Positions 29,693 to 40,578 are shown, counted from the stretch's first letter. The stretch is DNA of 64,000 nucleotides from Methylobacterium thuringiense (GCF_022179645.1 NZ_BPRA01000024.1:62001-126000), one strand, 5' to 3'. The notes: generated by a model from the sequence alone, not told the origin. A program made the numbers and translations.

Positions 29693-30880
29693 ATGGGTTC
29701 ATACGCTCCCGCGAGCGAGCAGGAGGCCGCCGCGATCGTCTCGGATGCGGTGGCGCGCACGGAGCGGCTGCGCCTCGTCGGCGGCGGCACCAAGGCCGGG
29801 ATCGGCCGGCCCGCGCAGGACGAGGCGACGCTCTCGGCGCAAAACATCAGCGGCGTGACGCTCTACGAGCCGGCCGAGATGGTGGTCTCGGCCCGGGCCG
29901 GCACGCCGCTGGCCGAGGTGCAGGCGCTCCTGGCCGAGCGCGGCCAGATGCTGCCCTTCGAGCCGATGGACCATCGCCGCCTGATGGGTTCGACCGGCGA
30001 GCCGAGCTTCGGCGCGGTGGCCGCCTGCAACAATTCCGGTCCGCGCCGGATCAACGCGGGGGCGGCGCGCGACAGCCTGATCGGCGTGCGCTTCGTCAAC
30101 GGGCGCGGCCAGCCGATCAAGTCCGGCGGCCGGGTGATGAAGAACGTCACCGGCCTCGACCTCGTGAAGCTGATGGCCGGTTCGTGGGGCACCCTCGGGC
30201 TGCTCACCGAAGTCACCTTCAAGGTGCTGCCCGTGCAGGAGCGCGTCGCGACCCTGGTGTTTCGCGGGCTCGACGATTCCCGCGCCATCGAGGCGCTGAG
30301 CGCCGCCCTCGGCTCGCCCTTCGAGCTGACCGGCGCTGCGCATTTGCCGGCGGGGCTCGGGGAGAACGAGGCCCGTACGCTGATGCGCGTCGAGGGCTTT
30401 TCGAAGTCGATCGACTACCGGCTCGGCGAACTTTCACGCCTGCTCAAGCGCTACGGTGCGCCGGAGATCGTCGACGGCGAGGCCTGTGCCGCGCTCTGGC
30501 AGGGCGTGCGCGACGTCGCCCCGCTCACCGAGCCGCGCGATGCGGCGATCTGGCGGATCTCGACGGCGCCGGTGCGTGGCGTGGCGCTCGCGCAGGCCGT
30601 CGCCCTGAACCGCGACGCACGCTGGTACTACGACTGGGGTGGCGGCCTGATCTGGCTTGCCACCGACGCCGCGAACGATGCCGGCGCCGAGGCGGTCCGC
30701 GCCGCCACTCGGACACATGGCGGCCACGCGACCTTGGTGCGGGCTCCCGATGCCGTGCGTGCCGCCGTGCCGGTCTTCGAGCCGCTGACCGAGCCGTTGA
30801 TGCGGCTCACCGCCGGGATCAAGGCGGCGCACGACCCGGTGGGCGTGTTCAACCCGGGGCGGATGTACGCCGGCGTTTGA
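29693..30880 (+). CDS. glcE: Glycolate oxidase FAD-binding subunit GlcE
   Basis: A 395-residue flavin subunit. An FAD_binding_4 domain occupies residues about 1-180 (RLRLVGGGTKAGIG, MGSTGEPSFGAVAACNNSG, GRVMKNVTGLDLVKLMAGSWG), and the C-terminal oxidase domain ends KAAHDPVGVFNPGRMY. With GlcD and GlcF it oxidises glycolate to glyoxylate at the membrane, important for photorespiration-like salvage and C2 metabolism. The usual upstream partner glcD is absent: a flippase gene lies there instead. glcF follows after 18 bp. Confidence 0.92.
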   Translation: MGSYAPASEQEAAAIVSDAVARTERLRLVGGGTKAGIGRPAQDEATLSAQNISGVTLYEPAEMVVSARAGTPLAEVQALLAERGQMLPFEPMDHRRLMGSTGEPSFGAVAACNNSGPRRINAGAARDSLIGVRFVNGRGQPIKSGGRVMKNVTGLDLVKLMAGSWGTLGLLTEVTFKVLPVQERVATLVFRGLDDSRAIEALSAALGSPFELTGAAHLPAGLGENEARTLMRVEGFSKSIDYRLGELSRLLKRYGAPEIVDGEACAALWQGVRDVAPLTEPRDAAIWRISTAPVRGVALAQAVALNRDARWYYDWGGGLIWLATDAANDAGAEAVRAATRTHGGHATLVRAPDAVRAAVPVFEPLTEPLMRLTAGIKAAHDPVGVFNPGRMYAGV

Positions 30881-30898
30881 GGCTTCAGGAACACCCCC

Positions 30899-32302
30899 GT
30901 GCAAACCAATTTCACCCTCGCCCAGCTCGCAGACCCGGCGACCAAATCCTCCGAAAAGATCCTGCGGACCTGCGTGCATTGCGGGTTCTGCACCGCGACC
31001 TGCCCGACCTACGTTCTGCTCGGCGACGAACTCGATAGCCCGCGCGGACGAATCTACCTGATCAAGGACATGCTCGAGGGCGCCAAGGCGGCGAGCGCCG
31101 AGGTGGTCAAGCATGTCGACCGCTGCCTGTCGTGCCTGTCCTGCATGACGACCTGCCCCTCGGGCGTGCATTACATGCACCTCGTCGACCATGCCCGCAC
31201 GCATATCGAAAACACCTACAGGCGCCCGCTGAGCGACCGGCTGCTGCGCTCGGTGCTCGCCTTCGTGCTGCCCTACCCGAACCGGTTTCGCCTGGCGCTG
31301 CTCGGGGCGAAGCTGGGAAGCCCGTTCCGGCCGCTGGTCGCGCGGCTGCCGCGGGTCGGCAACCGGCTCGCAGCGATGCTCGATCTCGCGCCCGCACAGC
31401 TACCGAACCGCAACCCGACCGACCGCCCCGGCACCTTCCCGGCCGATCTCGCTGCCCAGGAGATCAGCGCCCTGATCCAGGGTGGCGAGAACGCCGCGCC
31501 GGTGACGCGGCGCGGCCGGGTCGCATTGCTGCGCGGCTGTGCGCAAAGCGTGCTGCGTCCGGACTTCAACGAGGCCGCGATCCGCCTGCTGACGCGCCAC
31601 GGCGTCGAGGTGGTGCAGGCGAAGAACGAGGGCTGCTGCGGGGCGTTGACCCACCACATGGGCAAGGAGCACTCGGCCCACGGCTTCGCCAAGCGCGCCA
31701 TCGATGCCTGGATGGCCGAGATCGAGGGCGAGGGCCTCGACGCCATCGTGGTGACGGCCTCGGGCTGCGGCACGACGATCAAGGATTACGGCTTCATGTT
31801 TCGCGACGACCCAGCCTATGCCGAGAAGGCCGCGCGGGTGTCGGCCCTGGCCAAGGACGTCACCGAATACGTGGCGTCGATCGGCCTGCTGCCGCCGGTG
31901 GAGGACACCGATCTCGTCGTGGCCTACCACTCCGCCTGCTCGATGCAGCACGGCCAGGGCATCCGCACCGAGCCCAAGACCCTGCTGAAAAAGGCCGGCT
32001 TCACCGTAAAGGACGTGCCCGAGGGCCATCTCTGTTGCGGCTCGGCCGGGACCTACAACATCCTCCAGCCCGAGATCGCGAACCGCCTGCGCGACCGCAA
32101 GGTCGCCAATATCGAGCGGATGCAGCCCGACCTCATCGCCACCGGCAACATCGGCTGCGTCACGCAGATCGGGAAGGGGACGGGCATTCCGATCCTGCAC
32201 ACGGTGGAATTGCTGGATTGGGCGACGGGTGGGCCGCGGCCCGAGGCGTTGGAGCGCCTTCCGAGACGAGAGGCCGAAGCGCTGCCGATCGCGGCCGAGT
32301 AA
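30899..32302 (+). CDS. glcF: Glycolate oxidase iron-sulfur subunit GlcF
   Basis: A 467-residue electron-transfer subunit. Two [4Fe-4S] motifs of the 2x4Cys ferredoxin type are at C25-C28-C31-C35 and C76-C79-C82-C86, and two CCG domains follow (NEGCCGALTHHMGKEH and GHLCCGSAGTYN). It passes electrons from the flavin subunits to the quinone pool. GTG at 30899 is the start. It should form the GlcDEF complex with a GlcD encoded elsewhere. Confidence 0.94.
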   Translation: MQTNFTLAQLADPATKSSEKILRTCVHCGFCTATCPTYVLLGDELDSPRGRIYLIKDMLEGAKAASAEVVKHVDRCLSCLSCMTTCPSGVHYMHLVDHARTHIENTYRRPLSDRLLRSVLAFVLPYPNRFRLALLGAKLGSPFRPLVARLPRVGNRLAAMLDLAPAQLPNRNPTDRPGTFPADLAAQEISALIQGGENAAPVTRRGRVALLRGCAQSVLRPDFNEAAIRLLTRHGVEVVQAKNEGCCGALTHHMGKEHSAHGFAKRAIDAWMAEIEGEGLDAIVVTASGCGTTIKDYGFMFRDDPAYAEKAARVSALAKDVTEYVASIGLLPPVEDTDLVVAYHSACSMQHGQGIRTEPKTLLKKAGFTVKDVPEGHLCCGSAGTYNILQPEIANRLRDRKVANIERMQPDLIATGNIGCVTQIGKGTGIPILHTVELLDWATGGPRPEALERLPRREAEALPIAAE

Positions 32303-32304
32303 CG

Positions 32305-32338
32305 AAAAAGGACGTGCCGCTGCCGGCACGTCCTTTGG
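32305..32338. terminator. Bidirectional terminator between glcF and chemoreceptor
   Basis: AAAGGACGTGCC and GGCACGTCCTTT form a 12-bp stem with a six-base loop. A-tracts on the left and T-tracts on the right allow it to work for both convergent genes. Confidence 0.85.
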
Positions 32339-32365
32339 TTCGTGGGTCCCGATCGGGGCAGGAAA

Positions 32366-34066
32366 TCAGGCCGCGCGCACCGTCGCGAGAAACCGCGCGA
32401 CCTCCTGGTTCAGGTGCTCCGACTGGCGCGACAGCTCCGAGGACGAAGCGAGCACCTGTGAGGCGGCGGCGCCGGTGTCCTCGGCGGCGCGCGCGACGCC
32501 GCTGATGTTCGCGGTGACCTCCCCGGTGCCCATCGCGGCCTGGGAGACGTTGCGCACGATCTCCTGCGTCGCCGCGCCCTGCTCTTCCACCGCCGCGGCG
32601 ATCGACGTCGCCACGTCGCTGATCTCCCGGATGCGTCCGGCGATTCCGCCGATTGCGCCGACTGCCTGATCGGTTGAGCTCTGAATGCGCGCGATCTGGC
32701 TGCCGATCTCCTCGGTCGCCTTGGCCGTCTGCGAAGCCAGTTCCTTGACCTCGGCCGCCACGACCGCGAAGCCGCGTCCGGCCTCTCCGGCGCGTGCTGC
32801 CTCGATGGTCGCGTTGAGCGCCAGCAGGTTGGTCTGGCCGGCAATCGTCGAGATCATCGCGACGACGTCGCCGATCTTGGCAGCCGCGACGCTCAGGTCC
32901 TGCACCAGCGTCGCTGTCTGGTCCGCCTCGCTGACGGCCGCTCCGGCAAGCGCGGCGGACCCATCGACCTGGCGACCGATCTCCTGGACCGACGAGCCGA
33001 GTTCCTCGGCCGCGGCGGCCACCGTGTTGACGTTCGAGGCGGCCTCTTCCGCCGCGGCGGCTACCGTGGTCGACTGGCTCGCCGTCTCGGTGGCCGTTGC
33101 CGTCATGGTCTGGGCGGTCGCCTGCAGCTCGGTGGCGGCCGAGGTCACCATGCCGATGATGCCGCTCACCGCCTGCTCGAAGCCGTCGGCCATGTCGCGC
33201 ATCGCCTTCTTGCGCTGCTCTTCGGCACTCCTGCGGGCCAGGGCCGTTTCCTCTTCGAGCGCCCTGGTGCGGATCAGGTTGTCCTTGAACACCTGGACGG
33301 CCGACGCCATGGCGCCGATCTCGTCGTGGCGCGTCCGATAAGGCACGTCGATCGAGGCGTCGCCCTTCGCCAGGAGATCCATCGTCGCGGTCATCCGGCC
33401 GATCGGACGCGAGATGCCGATCATGCCGAACGCCGCTGCGCCGATGGCGGCCGCAATGGCGAGCGCGACAGAAACGTAGGCTGCGAGAGCTGCCGCGTCC
33501 GCCGCCTCGACCGATCCTCGCGAATCCCGCGTAGCGCCTTGCGCGTTGAGCGCGGCATCTCGCGACAGAGTATCGCGCATCATATTATAATTATTGACGT
33601 TTTCCGGCTTTCCAAGCAACGTTGCGGCCGCTGCGGTCTGTCCGGCCCGTGCCAGATCGCGCATCTCCGCCGTTATACTGTCGAAGTGGTTCCAGAGCGC
33701 TGTGAACTCTTCGTACAGGGCTCGCTCCTCAGGTGACGTGATCAGCGGCTCGTACGTTTTCCTGGCCTGCGCGACTTTCGTCAGCGTATCGCCCAACTGC
33801 GCGTCGTTCTCGGCGTACTGCGCCGGAGAACCGGAGAGTGCGATGACCCGGAGCTGCTTGATCCGAACCTCGGATATCGCCCCCTTGAGTTCGCTGACCG
33901 CCAGGACGGACGGGAGCCAGGTGATGGCCACATCGTTCGTGTATTGGCGGATGTTGGAGAGCTTGGAGAGCGAGAGCCCGCCCTGCCCCGCGGCAATGAG
34001 GGCGAGCAGGCCGAATGCGCCGGAAAGGGCGCTCTTGATCGAGAGACGGAGGTGCATGTCAACCAT
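32366..34066 (-). CDS. Methyl-accepting chemotaxis protein
   Basis: A transmembrane chemoreceptor, 566 residues from ATG at 34066 (TTG at 34084 and ATG at 34057 are alternatives). TM1 is near residues 8-30, a periplasmic four-helix-type sensor about 30-185, TM2 about 195-220 ([19 protein letters not shown]), HAMP about 220-275, and the signalling domain to the end. The hairpin tip shows the conserved [30 protein letters not shown]. The ligand is unknown. It has no neighbouring che genes. The AT-rich upstream region may hold cell-cycle or flagellar control. Confidence 0.93.
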   Translation of the reverse strand: MVDMHLRLSIKSALSGAFGLLALIAAGQGGLSLSKLSNIRQYTNDVAITWLPSVLAVSELKGAISEVRIKQLRVIALSGSPAQYAENDAQLGDTLTKVAQARKTYEPLITSPEERALYEEFTALWNHFDSITAEMRDLARAGQTAAAATLLGKPENVNNYNMMRDTLSRDAALNAQGATRDSRGSVEAADAAALAAYVSVALAIAAAIGAAAFGMIGISRPIGRMTATMDLLAKGDASIDVPYRTRHDEIGAMASAVQVFKDNLIRTRALEEETALARRSAEEQRKKAMRDMADGFEQAVSGIIGMVTSAATELQATAQTMTATATETASQSTTVAAAAEEAASNVNTVAAAAEELGSSVQEIGRQVDGSAALAGAAVSEADQTATLVQDLSVAAAKIGDVVAMISTIAGQTNLLALNATIEAARAGEAGRGFAVVAAEVKELASQTAKATEEIGSQIARIQSSTDQAVGAIGGIAGRIREISDVATSIAAAVEEQGAATQEIVRNVSQAAMGTGEVTANISGVARAAEDTGAAASQVLASSSELSRQSEHLNQEVARFLATVRAA

Positions 34067-34130
34067 TGAGGCGCGCGGGGGCAATCCCGGACGACCGGCG
34101 CTTGGTACAATCCGGGCGCCGAAAGAATAA

Positions 34131-34260
34131 TTCCGGAGCTGTTCTCAGAAGACTTCGAATTGGTTAACCAAGTATAAAAATCAATCGAATTTTAGTCTTT
34201 GAGAGTATGCTGCTACTTATGGTGAGGATTTAGGTCGAAGGCTGCTTCAGGTTGTGCAAA
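34131..34260. promoter_or_regulatory. AT-rich control region upstream of the chemoreceptor
   Basis: A markedly AT-rich patch in GC-rich DNA, containing the perfect 12-bp palindrome TTGGTTAACCAA (34160-34171), which presents a CtrA half-site TTAACC on both strands, and TATAAAAA beside it. It likely carries the receptor promoter; binding by CtrA is an inference. Confidence 0.45.
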
Positions 34261-34274
34261 TCGGCGCCCGTCGG

Positions 34275-34505
34275 CTACGGCATCCGCTGCACCGCTGCCA
34301 GCACGAATACCCGGATCGCGGACGACAGGTTCTGCCCGCCGCGTCCCGCATCGATCGCCCCGATCAGCGCCTGGACCGATTGCCCGCGCGTGACCGCGAT
34401 CTCGCGCAGCGCGTCCCAGAACGGCGCCTCCAGCGAGACGCTGGTGCTGTGGCCGGCGATCATGACCGAGCGCTTTTTCAGACCGCCCGGCGCGGCTACG
34501 CTCAT
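34275..34505 (-). CDS. Ribbon-helix-helix protein (RHH_4 type)
   Basis: A 76-residue protein. Residues 12-40 (RSVMIAGHSTSVSLEAPFWD) give the beta-strand and first helix of the RHH_4 family, which in Rhizobiales is found beside fumC. A DNA-binding role is likely from the fold but no target is known. It overlaps the upstream DUF4169 gene by four bases (ATGA, 34502-34505). Confidence 0.75.
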   Translation of the reverse strand: MSVAAPGGLKKRSVMIAGHSTSVSLEAPFWDALREIAVTRGQSVQALIGAIDAGRGGQNLSSAIRVFVLAAVQRMP

Positions 34506-34690
34506 TCCTCGTCGGGGCTTTTCAGGCGGTGGCCCTCGAGCCGGTCGGACTCGATGGCGGCCTTCTTCTCGGCCAAGGTCTTCACCTTCTTGGGGCGACC
34601 GAAGACGACGCGGTTCTCGGCGGCGCGGGCCTGCTTGTCGGCCTTGTCGCGCGCCTTGCGGAACTGGTTGAGGTTGATGATCTCGGCCAC
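34502..34690 (-). CDS. DUF4169 family protein
   Basis: A 62-residue, highly charged protein beginning MAEIINLNQFRKARDKADK and ending RLEGHRLKSPDEE, the pattern of DUF4169. This family is confined mainly to Alphaproteobacteria and is usually encoded between fumC and an RHH_4 gene, exactly as here. Its function is unknown. It starts 60 bp after fumC on the same strand. Confidence 0.8.
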   Translation of the reverse strand: MAEIINLNQFRKARDKADKQARAAENRVVFGRPKKVKTLAEKKAAIESDRLEGHRLKSPDEE

Positions 34691-34750
34691 GGCGAAACGT
34701 CCTCCGACCGGACCCGGCGGGACAATCCCGCCGGAACGTCGATCATGCGT

Positions 34751-36163
<1,413 letters not shown>

Positions 36164-36256
36164 CGTGGCCTCTTCGTTGGCGTCTGCGCGCCCCTACTTA
36201 ACGAAGGGAGCCGGCGAGGGCGATTCCGCTTTTCGTCGGGTTTCAGAGGAGAGACG

Positions 36257-37660
36257 ATGCCACCGGACACCGTCGTCTTGGGCGAAACCGTGCCGTTCCG
36301 CTTCCGCCCGGTCGTGCCGAAGCCGCGTACGCAGGATCTCGGTATGTTCGCCTTCCTCAAGGCGGCGCGAAAGAACCCGATCACCACCTGGATGCGTGCG
36401 CATTTCGAGCAGCCGGTCGTCGCGGCCGACGGGGTGATGGGCCGGATCACCGTGGTGAGCGACCCGGCGCTGATCCGCTACCTCTACGTCGAGAACGCGA
36501 AAAACTACCGCAAGGACGATCTCCAGCGGCGCATCCTGGCGCCAGGGCTCGGCAACGGCCTGCTTTCGGCCGAGGGCGAAGAGTGGCGCAACCAGCGCCG
36601 CACCATCGCGCCGATCTTCTCCCCTCGCCACGTCGTGAGCTTTGCCGAGCCGATGAACTTCGCCGGCGCCCGTCTTGCGCGCCGGCTCGCCCGGCGCGAC
36701 GGCGCCCATGTCGAGGCGGCGAACGAGACGACCCGCGTCTCCCTCGACGTCCTCGAACGCACGATCTTTACCCACGGCCTCAAGCGCGATCCGGACGCGG
36801 TGGGCCGCGCGATCTCCCGCTTCCTGGAGGCGATCGGTCCGATCGATCCGCTCGACGTCTTCAACATGCCGAATTTCGTGCCTCGGATCGGCCGGCTGCG
36901 CGCGCGGCCGGCCGGGCGCTTCTTCGAGGAGGTGGTGGACGAGTTGGTCGCGCGTCGCCGCGCGCTGACCGCTGCGGGTGCCGACGCGCCGCACGACCTG
37001 CTGACGCTGCTCCTCACCGCGAGCGATCCCGAGACCGGCAACGGCCTCACCGATCTTGAGGTGAAGGCCAACATCGTCACCTTCATCGCCGCCGGCCATG
37101 AGACGACGGCCAACGCCCTGACCTGGGCGCTGTATTGCCTGTCGCAGGACGATGCTTCGCGCGAGCGCCTGGAAGCGGAGGCCGATGCGGCCGTCGGCCC
37201 CGACGGACATTTCGCCCTCGAAAACCTCCCCTTCGCCAAGGCGGTGATGGAGGAGACGATGCGGCTGTTTCCGCCGGTGCCGTTCATGAGCCGGCAGGCT
37301 ATCCGCGAGGACCGCATCGGCCGGGTCAAGATCCCGAAGAATTCCACGGTGATGGTCGCGCCCTGGGTGCTGCATCGGCACAAGACGCTGTGGGACGACC
37401 CCGACGCCTTCATCCCCGAGCGCTTCCTCCCCGAGAACCGCGAAAAGATTCTGCGCTTCGCCTACCTGCCCTTCGGCGCGGGGCCGCGCGTCTGCATCGG
37501 CCAGAGCTTTTCACTGCAGGAGGCGACGATCGTGCTGGCCCACATCGCCCATGCGGTCCGCCTCGACCTCGCGGCCGGCCACCCGCCGGTGGTACCGCTG
37601 CACCGGGTGACGCTGCGGCCGGAGGGTGGGCTGCGGATGCTGGTGAAGCGGCGGCATTGA
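36257..37660 (+). CDS. Cytochrome P450
   Basis: A soluble bacterial P450 of 467 residues. The oxygen-activating I-helix motif AGHETT is near residue 278, the K-helix ExxR (EETMRL) near 331, and the heme-ligand loop FGAGPRVCIG near 406-415 with the axial Cys at about 413. ATG at 36257 has a GGAG ribosome site. No ferredoxin or reductase gene is adjacent, so its redox partner is elsewhere. The substrate is unknown; the I-helix pattern resembles the fatty-acid/terpenoid hydroxylase side of the superfamily, but that is weak evidence. Confidence 0.93.
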   Translation: MPPDTVVLGETVPFRFRPVVPKPRTQDLGMFAFLKAARKNPITTWMRAHFEQPVVAADGVMGRITVVSDPALIRYLYVENAKNYRKDDLQRRILAPGLGNGLLSAEGEEWRNQRRTIAPIFSPRHVVSFAEPMNFAGARLARRLARRDGAHVEAANETTRVSLDVLERTIFTHGLKRDPDAVGRAISRFLEAIGPIDPLDVFNMPNFVPRIGRLRARPAGRFFEEVVDELVARRRALTAAGADAPHDLLTLLLTASDPETGNGLTDLEVKANIVTFIAAGHETTANALTWALYCLSQDDASRERLEAEADAAVGPDGHFALENLPFAKAVMEETMRLFPPVPFMSRQAIREDRIGRVKIPKNSTVMVAPWVLHRHKTLWDDPDAFIPERFLPENREKILRFAYLPFGAGPRVCIGQSFSLQEATIVLAHIAHAVRLDLAAGHPPVVPLHRVTLRPEGGLRMLVKRRH

Positions 37661-37685
37661 GGCCCCGCCCATTCCGGCCAGACGG

Positions 37686-38351
37686 CTATCCCGTCTTGAG
37701 CAGCGAGCGATCGAAGCCGTCGAGCAGAGCCTGCGGATCCCGGTAGATCGCGACGCAGCCGGCCGCCGACAGATCCGCCTCGGGAAAGCCGCCGCAGAGC
37801 AGGCCGATCGTCGACAGGCCGGCCTTGCCAGCGGCTTCGGCATCGTAGGGCGTATCGCCGACCACGATCATCGACCCGGCATCGAGGGGCGCGAGCTTCT
37901 TCAGAGCCGCCTGGAAGATGTCCGGATGGGGCTTCGACCGCTCGGCGTCGTCCGATGAGGTCGCCATGTCCACGAGGTCCGCGATCCCCAAGATTTCCTG
38001 ATAGTGCTCGACCTCGTCCCGCTTGCCGGAGGACGCCAGCGCGATCTGCAGATCCGCCGCGCGGATGCGCTCGAACAGGGCGCGTACGCCGGGGAACGGC
38101 TTCACCCGATCGAGATAGTCGCGCTTGAACAGGTCGGAACGCCAGGCCTCGATCGCCTCGCCCTCGCGCTCCACGCGTTCTGCCGACAGAAACACCGGCA
38201 TCAGCTCGTCGCCGCCCTTGCCGATCTGGCGCCGGACCAGCGCCGGGTCAGTCTCCACGCCGAAATGCGCGAAGGCTTCGACCCAGGCCTGCGCATGCAG
38301 GTCGACGCTGTCGAGCAGCGTGCCGTCGATGTCGAAGATCACGGCGCGCAT
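37686..38351 (-). CDS. HAD-superfamily phosphatase (phosphoglycolate phosphatase-like)
   Basis: A 221-residue HAD subfamily IA hydrolase. Motif I FDIDGTLLDS (residues 6-15) holds the nucleophile and acid Asp pair; motif II is ALASSGKRDE, motif III Lys is in ERSKPHPDIF, and motif IV is VGDTPYDAEAA. ATG at 38351 puts motif I at the N-terminus as expected; an in-frame start at 38426 would add 25 low-complexity residues. The substrate may be phosphoglycolate or a sugar phosphate; glcEF nearby makes glycolate metabolism possible but unproven. Confidence 0.85.
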   Translation of the reverse strand: MRAVIFDIDGTLLDSVDLHAQAWVEAFAHFGVETDPALVRRQIGKGGDELMPVFLSAERVEREGEAIEAWRSDLFKRDYLDRVKPFPGVRALFERIRAADLQIALASSGKRDEVEHYQEILGIADLVDMATSSDDAERSKPHPDIFQAALKKLAPLDAGSMIVVGDTPYDAEAAGKAGLSTIGLLCGGFPEADLSAAGCVAIYRDPQALLDGFDRSLLKTG

Positions 38352-38391
38352 GGGAGGCCTATCGCTTTTCCGGGAGGTGGGACGGCGACCG

Positions 38392-38706
38392 TCAGTTGCC
38401 GAGCGAGGGTCCGCCGGCCGCGCCACCGGTGCCGGGCGGGCCGCTCGTCGGGGTGCCGCCGATGTTCACGTCCGGCGTGGTGCCGGGCACCGAGGAATTG
38501 CTGCGGCTCGCCGCGTTGCCGGCGGGCGCATCGGGGCTGCGCGTGTCGAGCGTTCCGCTGCGAACTGTCCCGGCCGGAACGCCGCCGACGACCGGAGGCG
38601 GGGCGATTCCGGTATTGGCTGCGCCGCCGGTGGTGATCTGCGCCAGGGCCGGGCCGACCAGGGCGAATCCCAGGCCGGCAGCGAGGGCCATCGTCATGCG
38701 CGTCAT
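38392..38706 (-). CDS. Secreted Gly/Pro/Thr-rich low-complexity protein
   Basis: A 104-residue protein with a signal peptide (MALAAGLGFALVGPALA) and a mature part composed largely of Gly, Pro, Ser, Thr and Asn without predicted structure. It ends GGAAGGPSLGN. No cysteine or domain is visible. ATG at 38706 or 38697 could be the start. Such small exported proteins are common in Methylobacterium; the role is unknown. It is 40 bp upstream of the HAD gene on the same strand. Confidence 0.55.
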   Translation of the reverse strand: MTRMTMALAAGLGFALVGPALAQITTGGAANTGIAPPPVVGGVPAGTVRSGTLDTRSPDAPAGNAASRSNSSVPGTTPDVNIGGTPTSGPPGTGGAAGGPSLGN

Positions 38707-38847
38707 CGAGCGTATCCGTTTGATCCGACAAGTCGGCTGGCAACGGCCGGTTGCGCCCGAAGTTCACGCCGCAAGAACCGCGATCGGTAGATCGCGCCGC
38801 GCGGCGGACAGGGAGACGACGGTTCGCGCGTCGCCCCCTGCCGCTGA

Positions 38848-39222
38848 TCAGCGCTTCTCGACCACGCCGGCGATGGCGGCCGGCAGCGTCTGCTGGTGCT
38901 GCACCACGCGCCATTCTTCGTGCGAGAGCCGCCGATAGGTCGACGTACAATACGCTTCGTATCGCTCGTCCTCGCGGGAGGCCTTGGCCTGATAGGCGAT
39001 GACGATGAGGCCTTCCTGCGGCCGGGCGATCTGCCCCTTCGACAGCTCTGCCTCCGCCCATCGCGGCGTGCCGGCGACCGCCGCGACGGCCTGGGCCCCG
39101 CTCATCACGAAGGGCGGATGCGGCAGCACCATCAGGCATTCGTCGTCGATCAGCTTACGGTAATTCTCTTCGTCGCCGGTCCAGAGGCTCTTCTCGAAAG
39201 ACCAAACCCGTTCGTCGTCCAT
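38848..39222 (-). CDS. NTF2-like / DUF4440 protein
   Basis: A 124-residue cytosolic protein with the SnoaL/DUF4440 cone fold pattern: an N-terminal helix (ERVWSFEKSLWTGDEENYRKL), a strand region DDECLMVLPHPPFVMSG and late strands GLIVIAYQAKASR and EEWRVVQHQQTLP. Members are small enzymes or binding proteins; the substrate is unknown. It stands alone on the minus strand. Confidence 0.7.
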   Translation of the reverse strand: MDDERVWSFEKSLWTGDEENYRKLIDDECLMVLPHPPFVMSGAQAVAAVAGTPRWAEAELSKGQIARPQEGLIVIAYQAKASREDERYEAYCTSTYRRLSHEEWRVVQHQQTLPAAIAGVVEKR

Positions 39223-39319
39223 GGCGTTCTCCTCAGATCCGCGAAGCGAGCAGAGAAGAGCGCGCCGTGGGGTTCGTTCCCGGCATGCGGCGTTGCGGCC
39301 GGCGCTGCATGCGTTGGTC

Positions 39320-40096
39320 TCAAACCCCGATCCGGCCGAGACCCGGCAGCTTGAGGCCCGGCCGTCGGATATCGAGGCCGGCGACGGCGCCGAGAATGTT
39401 CACCTCCAGCCCTTCGACCCAACCGAGCGTTAATCCGAGATAGCCGCCGAGATTGATCCGGAAGCCGGTTCCCGACGGGGTCGGGCCGACCCAGCGTCCA
39501 TCATAGGGAAAATCCTTCCCGATCGCCGTGGCCGGCAGGCTCGCCTGCATCTCGGGCACGGCACTCATCACCGTCGCGATGAAGGTGTTGGAGTTCGGCC
39601 CCGGCCACAGGCGGTAATCGCCGATCCCGGCATAGCGGTAGCCGGAGATGGCAGCCCGGATGCGCGGCAGCATGCGTTCGGCCTCGGCACCGTCCGCGGC
39701 GAAGACGAGGTCTGGCGCGCTTCCAAACCAGCGGCCATCCGGCACGAAGCGGTCGACCCAGATCGGCATGCCCCAGGCCGTGTAGTCGAAGCGCTGGTAG
39801 GCGCGGCCGCCGGCCTCCTTCACGACGATCCAGCTATGGCTGGCGACAATGCCGCGCCAACTCACCGTCCGGGCCGAAAACACCCGCACCACCGCATCGG
39901 GATGCCCGCCCGCCGGCGGCAGCAGCCCCGCGCTCGAGCGGTCGGCGGTCCGCCAGTCGACGATGTCGTTCCGGAGATAGTAGAGAGTGGCCGACAGGGC
40001 GATCGGCGCCAGGAATACGATAACGAAGGTGAGGAGCGCGATGCGGATCAAGTCGGGTTCCGAAATGGGCGGAGGAGATAGGCCCTCATAGGGCAT
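39320..40096 (-). CDS. DUF3750 membrane-anchored protein
   Basis: A 258-residue protein from ATG at 40096. One N-terminal membrane helix (LIRIALLTFVIVFLAPIALSATLYYL) is followed by a domain matching DUF3750, with SWRGIVASHSWIVVKEAGG, WGPNSNTF-type WPGPNSNTFIATV and a C-terminal Gly-rich region. The SH/W and NSN/T residues are the conserved polar core of the family, which has no known function. The bulk should lie in the periplasm. Confidence 0.75.
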   Translation of the reverse strand: MPYEGLSPPPISEPDLIRIALLTFVIVFLAPIALSATLYYLRNDIVDWRTADRSSAGLLPPAGGHPDAVVRVFSARTVSWRGIVASHSWIVVKEAGGRAYQRFDYTAWGMPIWVDRFVPDGRWFGSAPDLVFAADGAEAERMLPRIRAAISGYRYAGIGDYRLWPGPNSNTFIATVMSAVPEMQASLPATAIGKDFPYDGRWVGPTPSGTGFRINLGGYLGLTLGWVEGLEVNILGAVAGLDIRRPGLKLPGLGRIGV

Positions 40097-40233
40097 CGGC
40101 CCGAAAAGTGGCTGCCGGCGTTCGGAACAGCCGATGCTCCGGCGCGATTGGCCGGCGGAAGCACGGTGTCTCGTCGTCGCAGGCGCGCTATCGTCTTCGC
40201 GCATATCGAGCAAGACGATCGATCGGTCGGGTC

Positions 40234-40578
40234 ATGTCCATCCTCGAAACCCCGGACGGCCGCTACATCGTCGTGCACGGCCGGCTCTGGCGGCGGCAGC
40301 GGCCGGACCTGGAGCCGGTGCAGCGCGACCGGCTCGTCCGCGAACTGATGGACGCGCGGCGGGCCGTACGGGCGGCGAAGCGATCGGGTGACGACGAAGC
40401 GCTTGCGCGCGCCCGCCGTGCCGTCGACACGGCCAAGCACGGGCTCGGCGAACGCGGGCCGGTCTGGTGGACCGACGGCGCCCCGGACCAGAACCGGCGC
40501 ATGGCGAAGAACACGAGCTATTCGGACTGGTACGCCGGCCTGCCGGACTCCGAGAAGGGCGAACCCAGCAAGCGGTGA
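40234..40578 (+). CDS. Conserved small hypothetical protein
   Basis: A 114-residue protein from ATG at 40234. It opens MSILETPDGRYIVVHGRLWR, has a helical, Arg/Ala-rich centre (LMDARRAVRAAKRSGDD) and ends with GLGERGPVWWTDGAPDQNRR and YSDWYAGLPD. The start and the WWTDGAPD/N block are a pattern I associate with a widespread uncharacterised proteobacterial family. No catalytic motif is evident. It is divergent from the DUF3750 gene. Confidence 0.7.
   Translation: MSILETPDGRYIVVHGRLWRRQRPDLEPVQRDRLVRELMDARRAVRAAKRSGDDEALARARRAVDTAKHGLGERGPVWWTDGAPDQNRRMAKNTSYSDWYAGLPDSEKGEPSKR

Noticed and set aside
29647-31038. A 463-residue frame over glcE and the start of glcF
   Set aside because: It is out of frame with the clear FAD and iron-sulfur motifs and reads as Arg/Ala-rich shadow.
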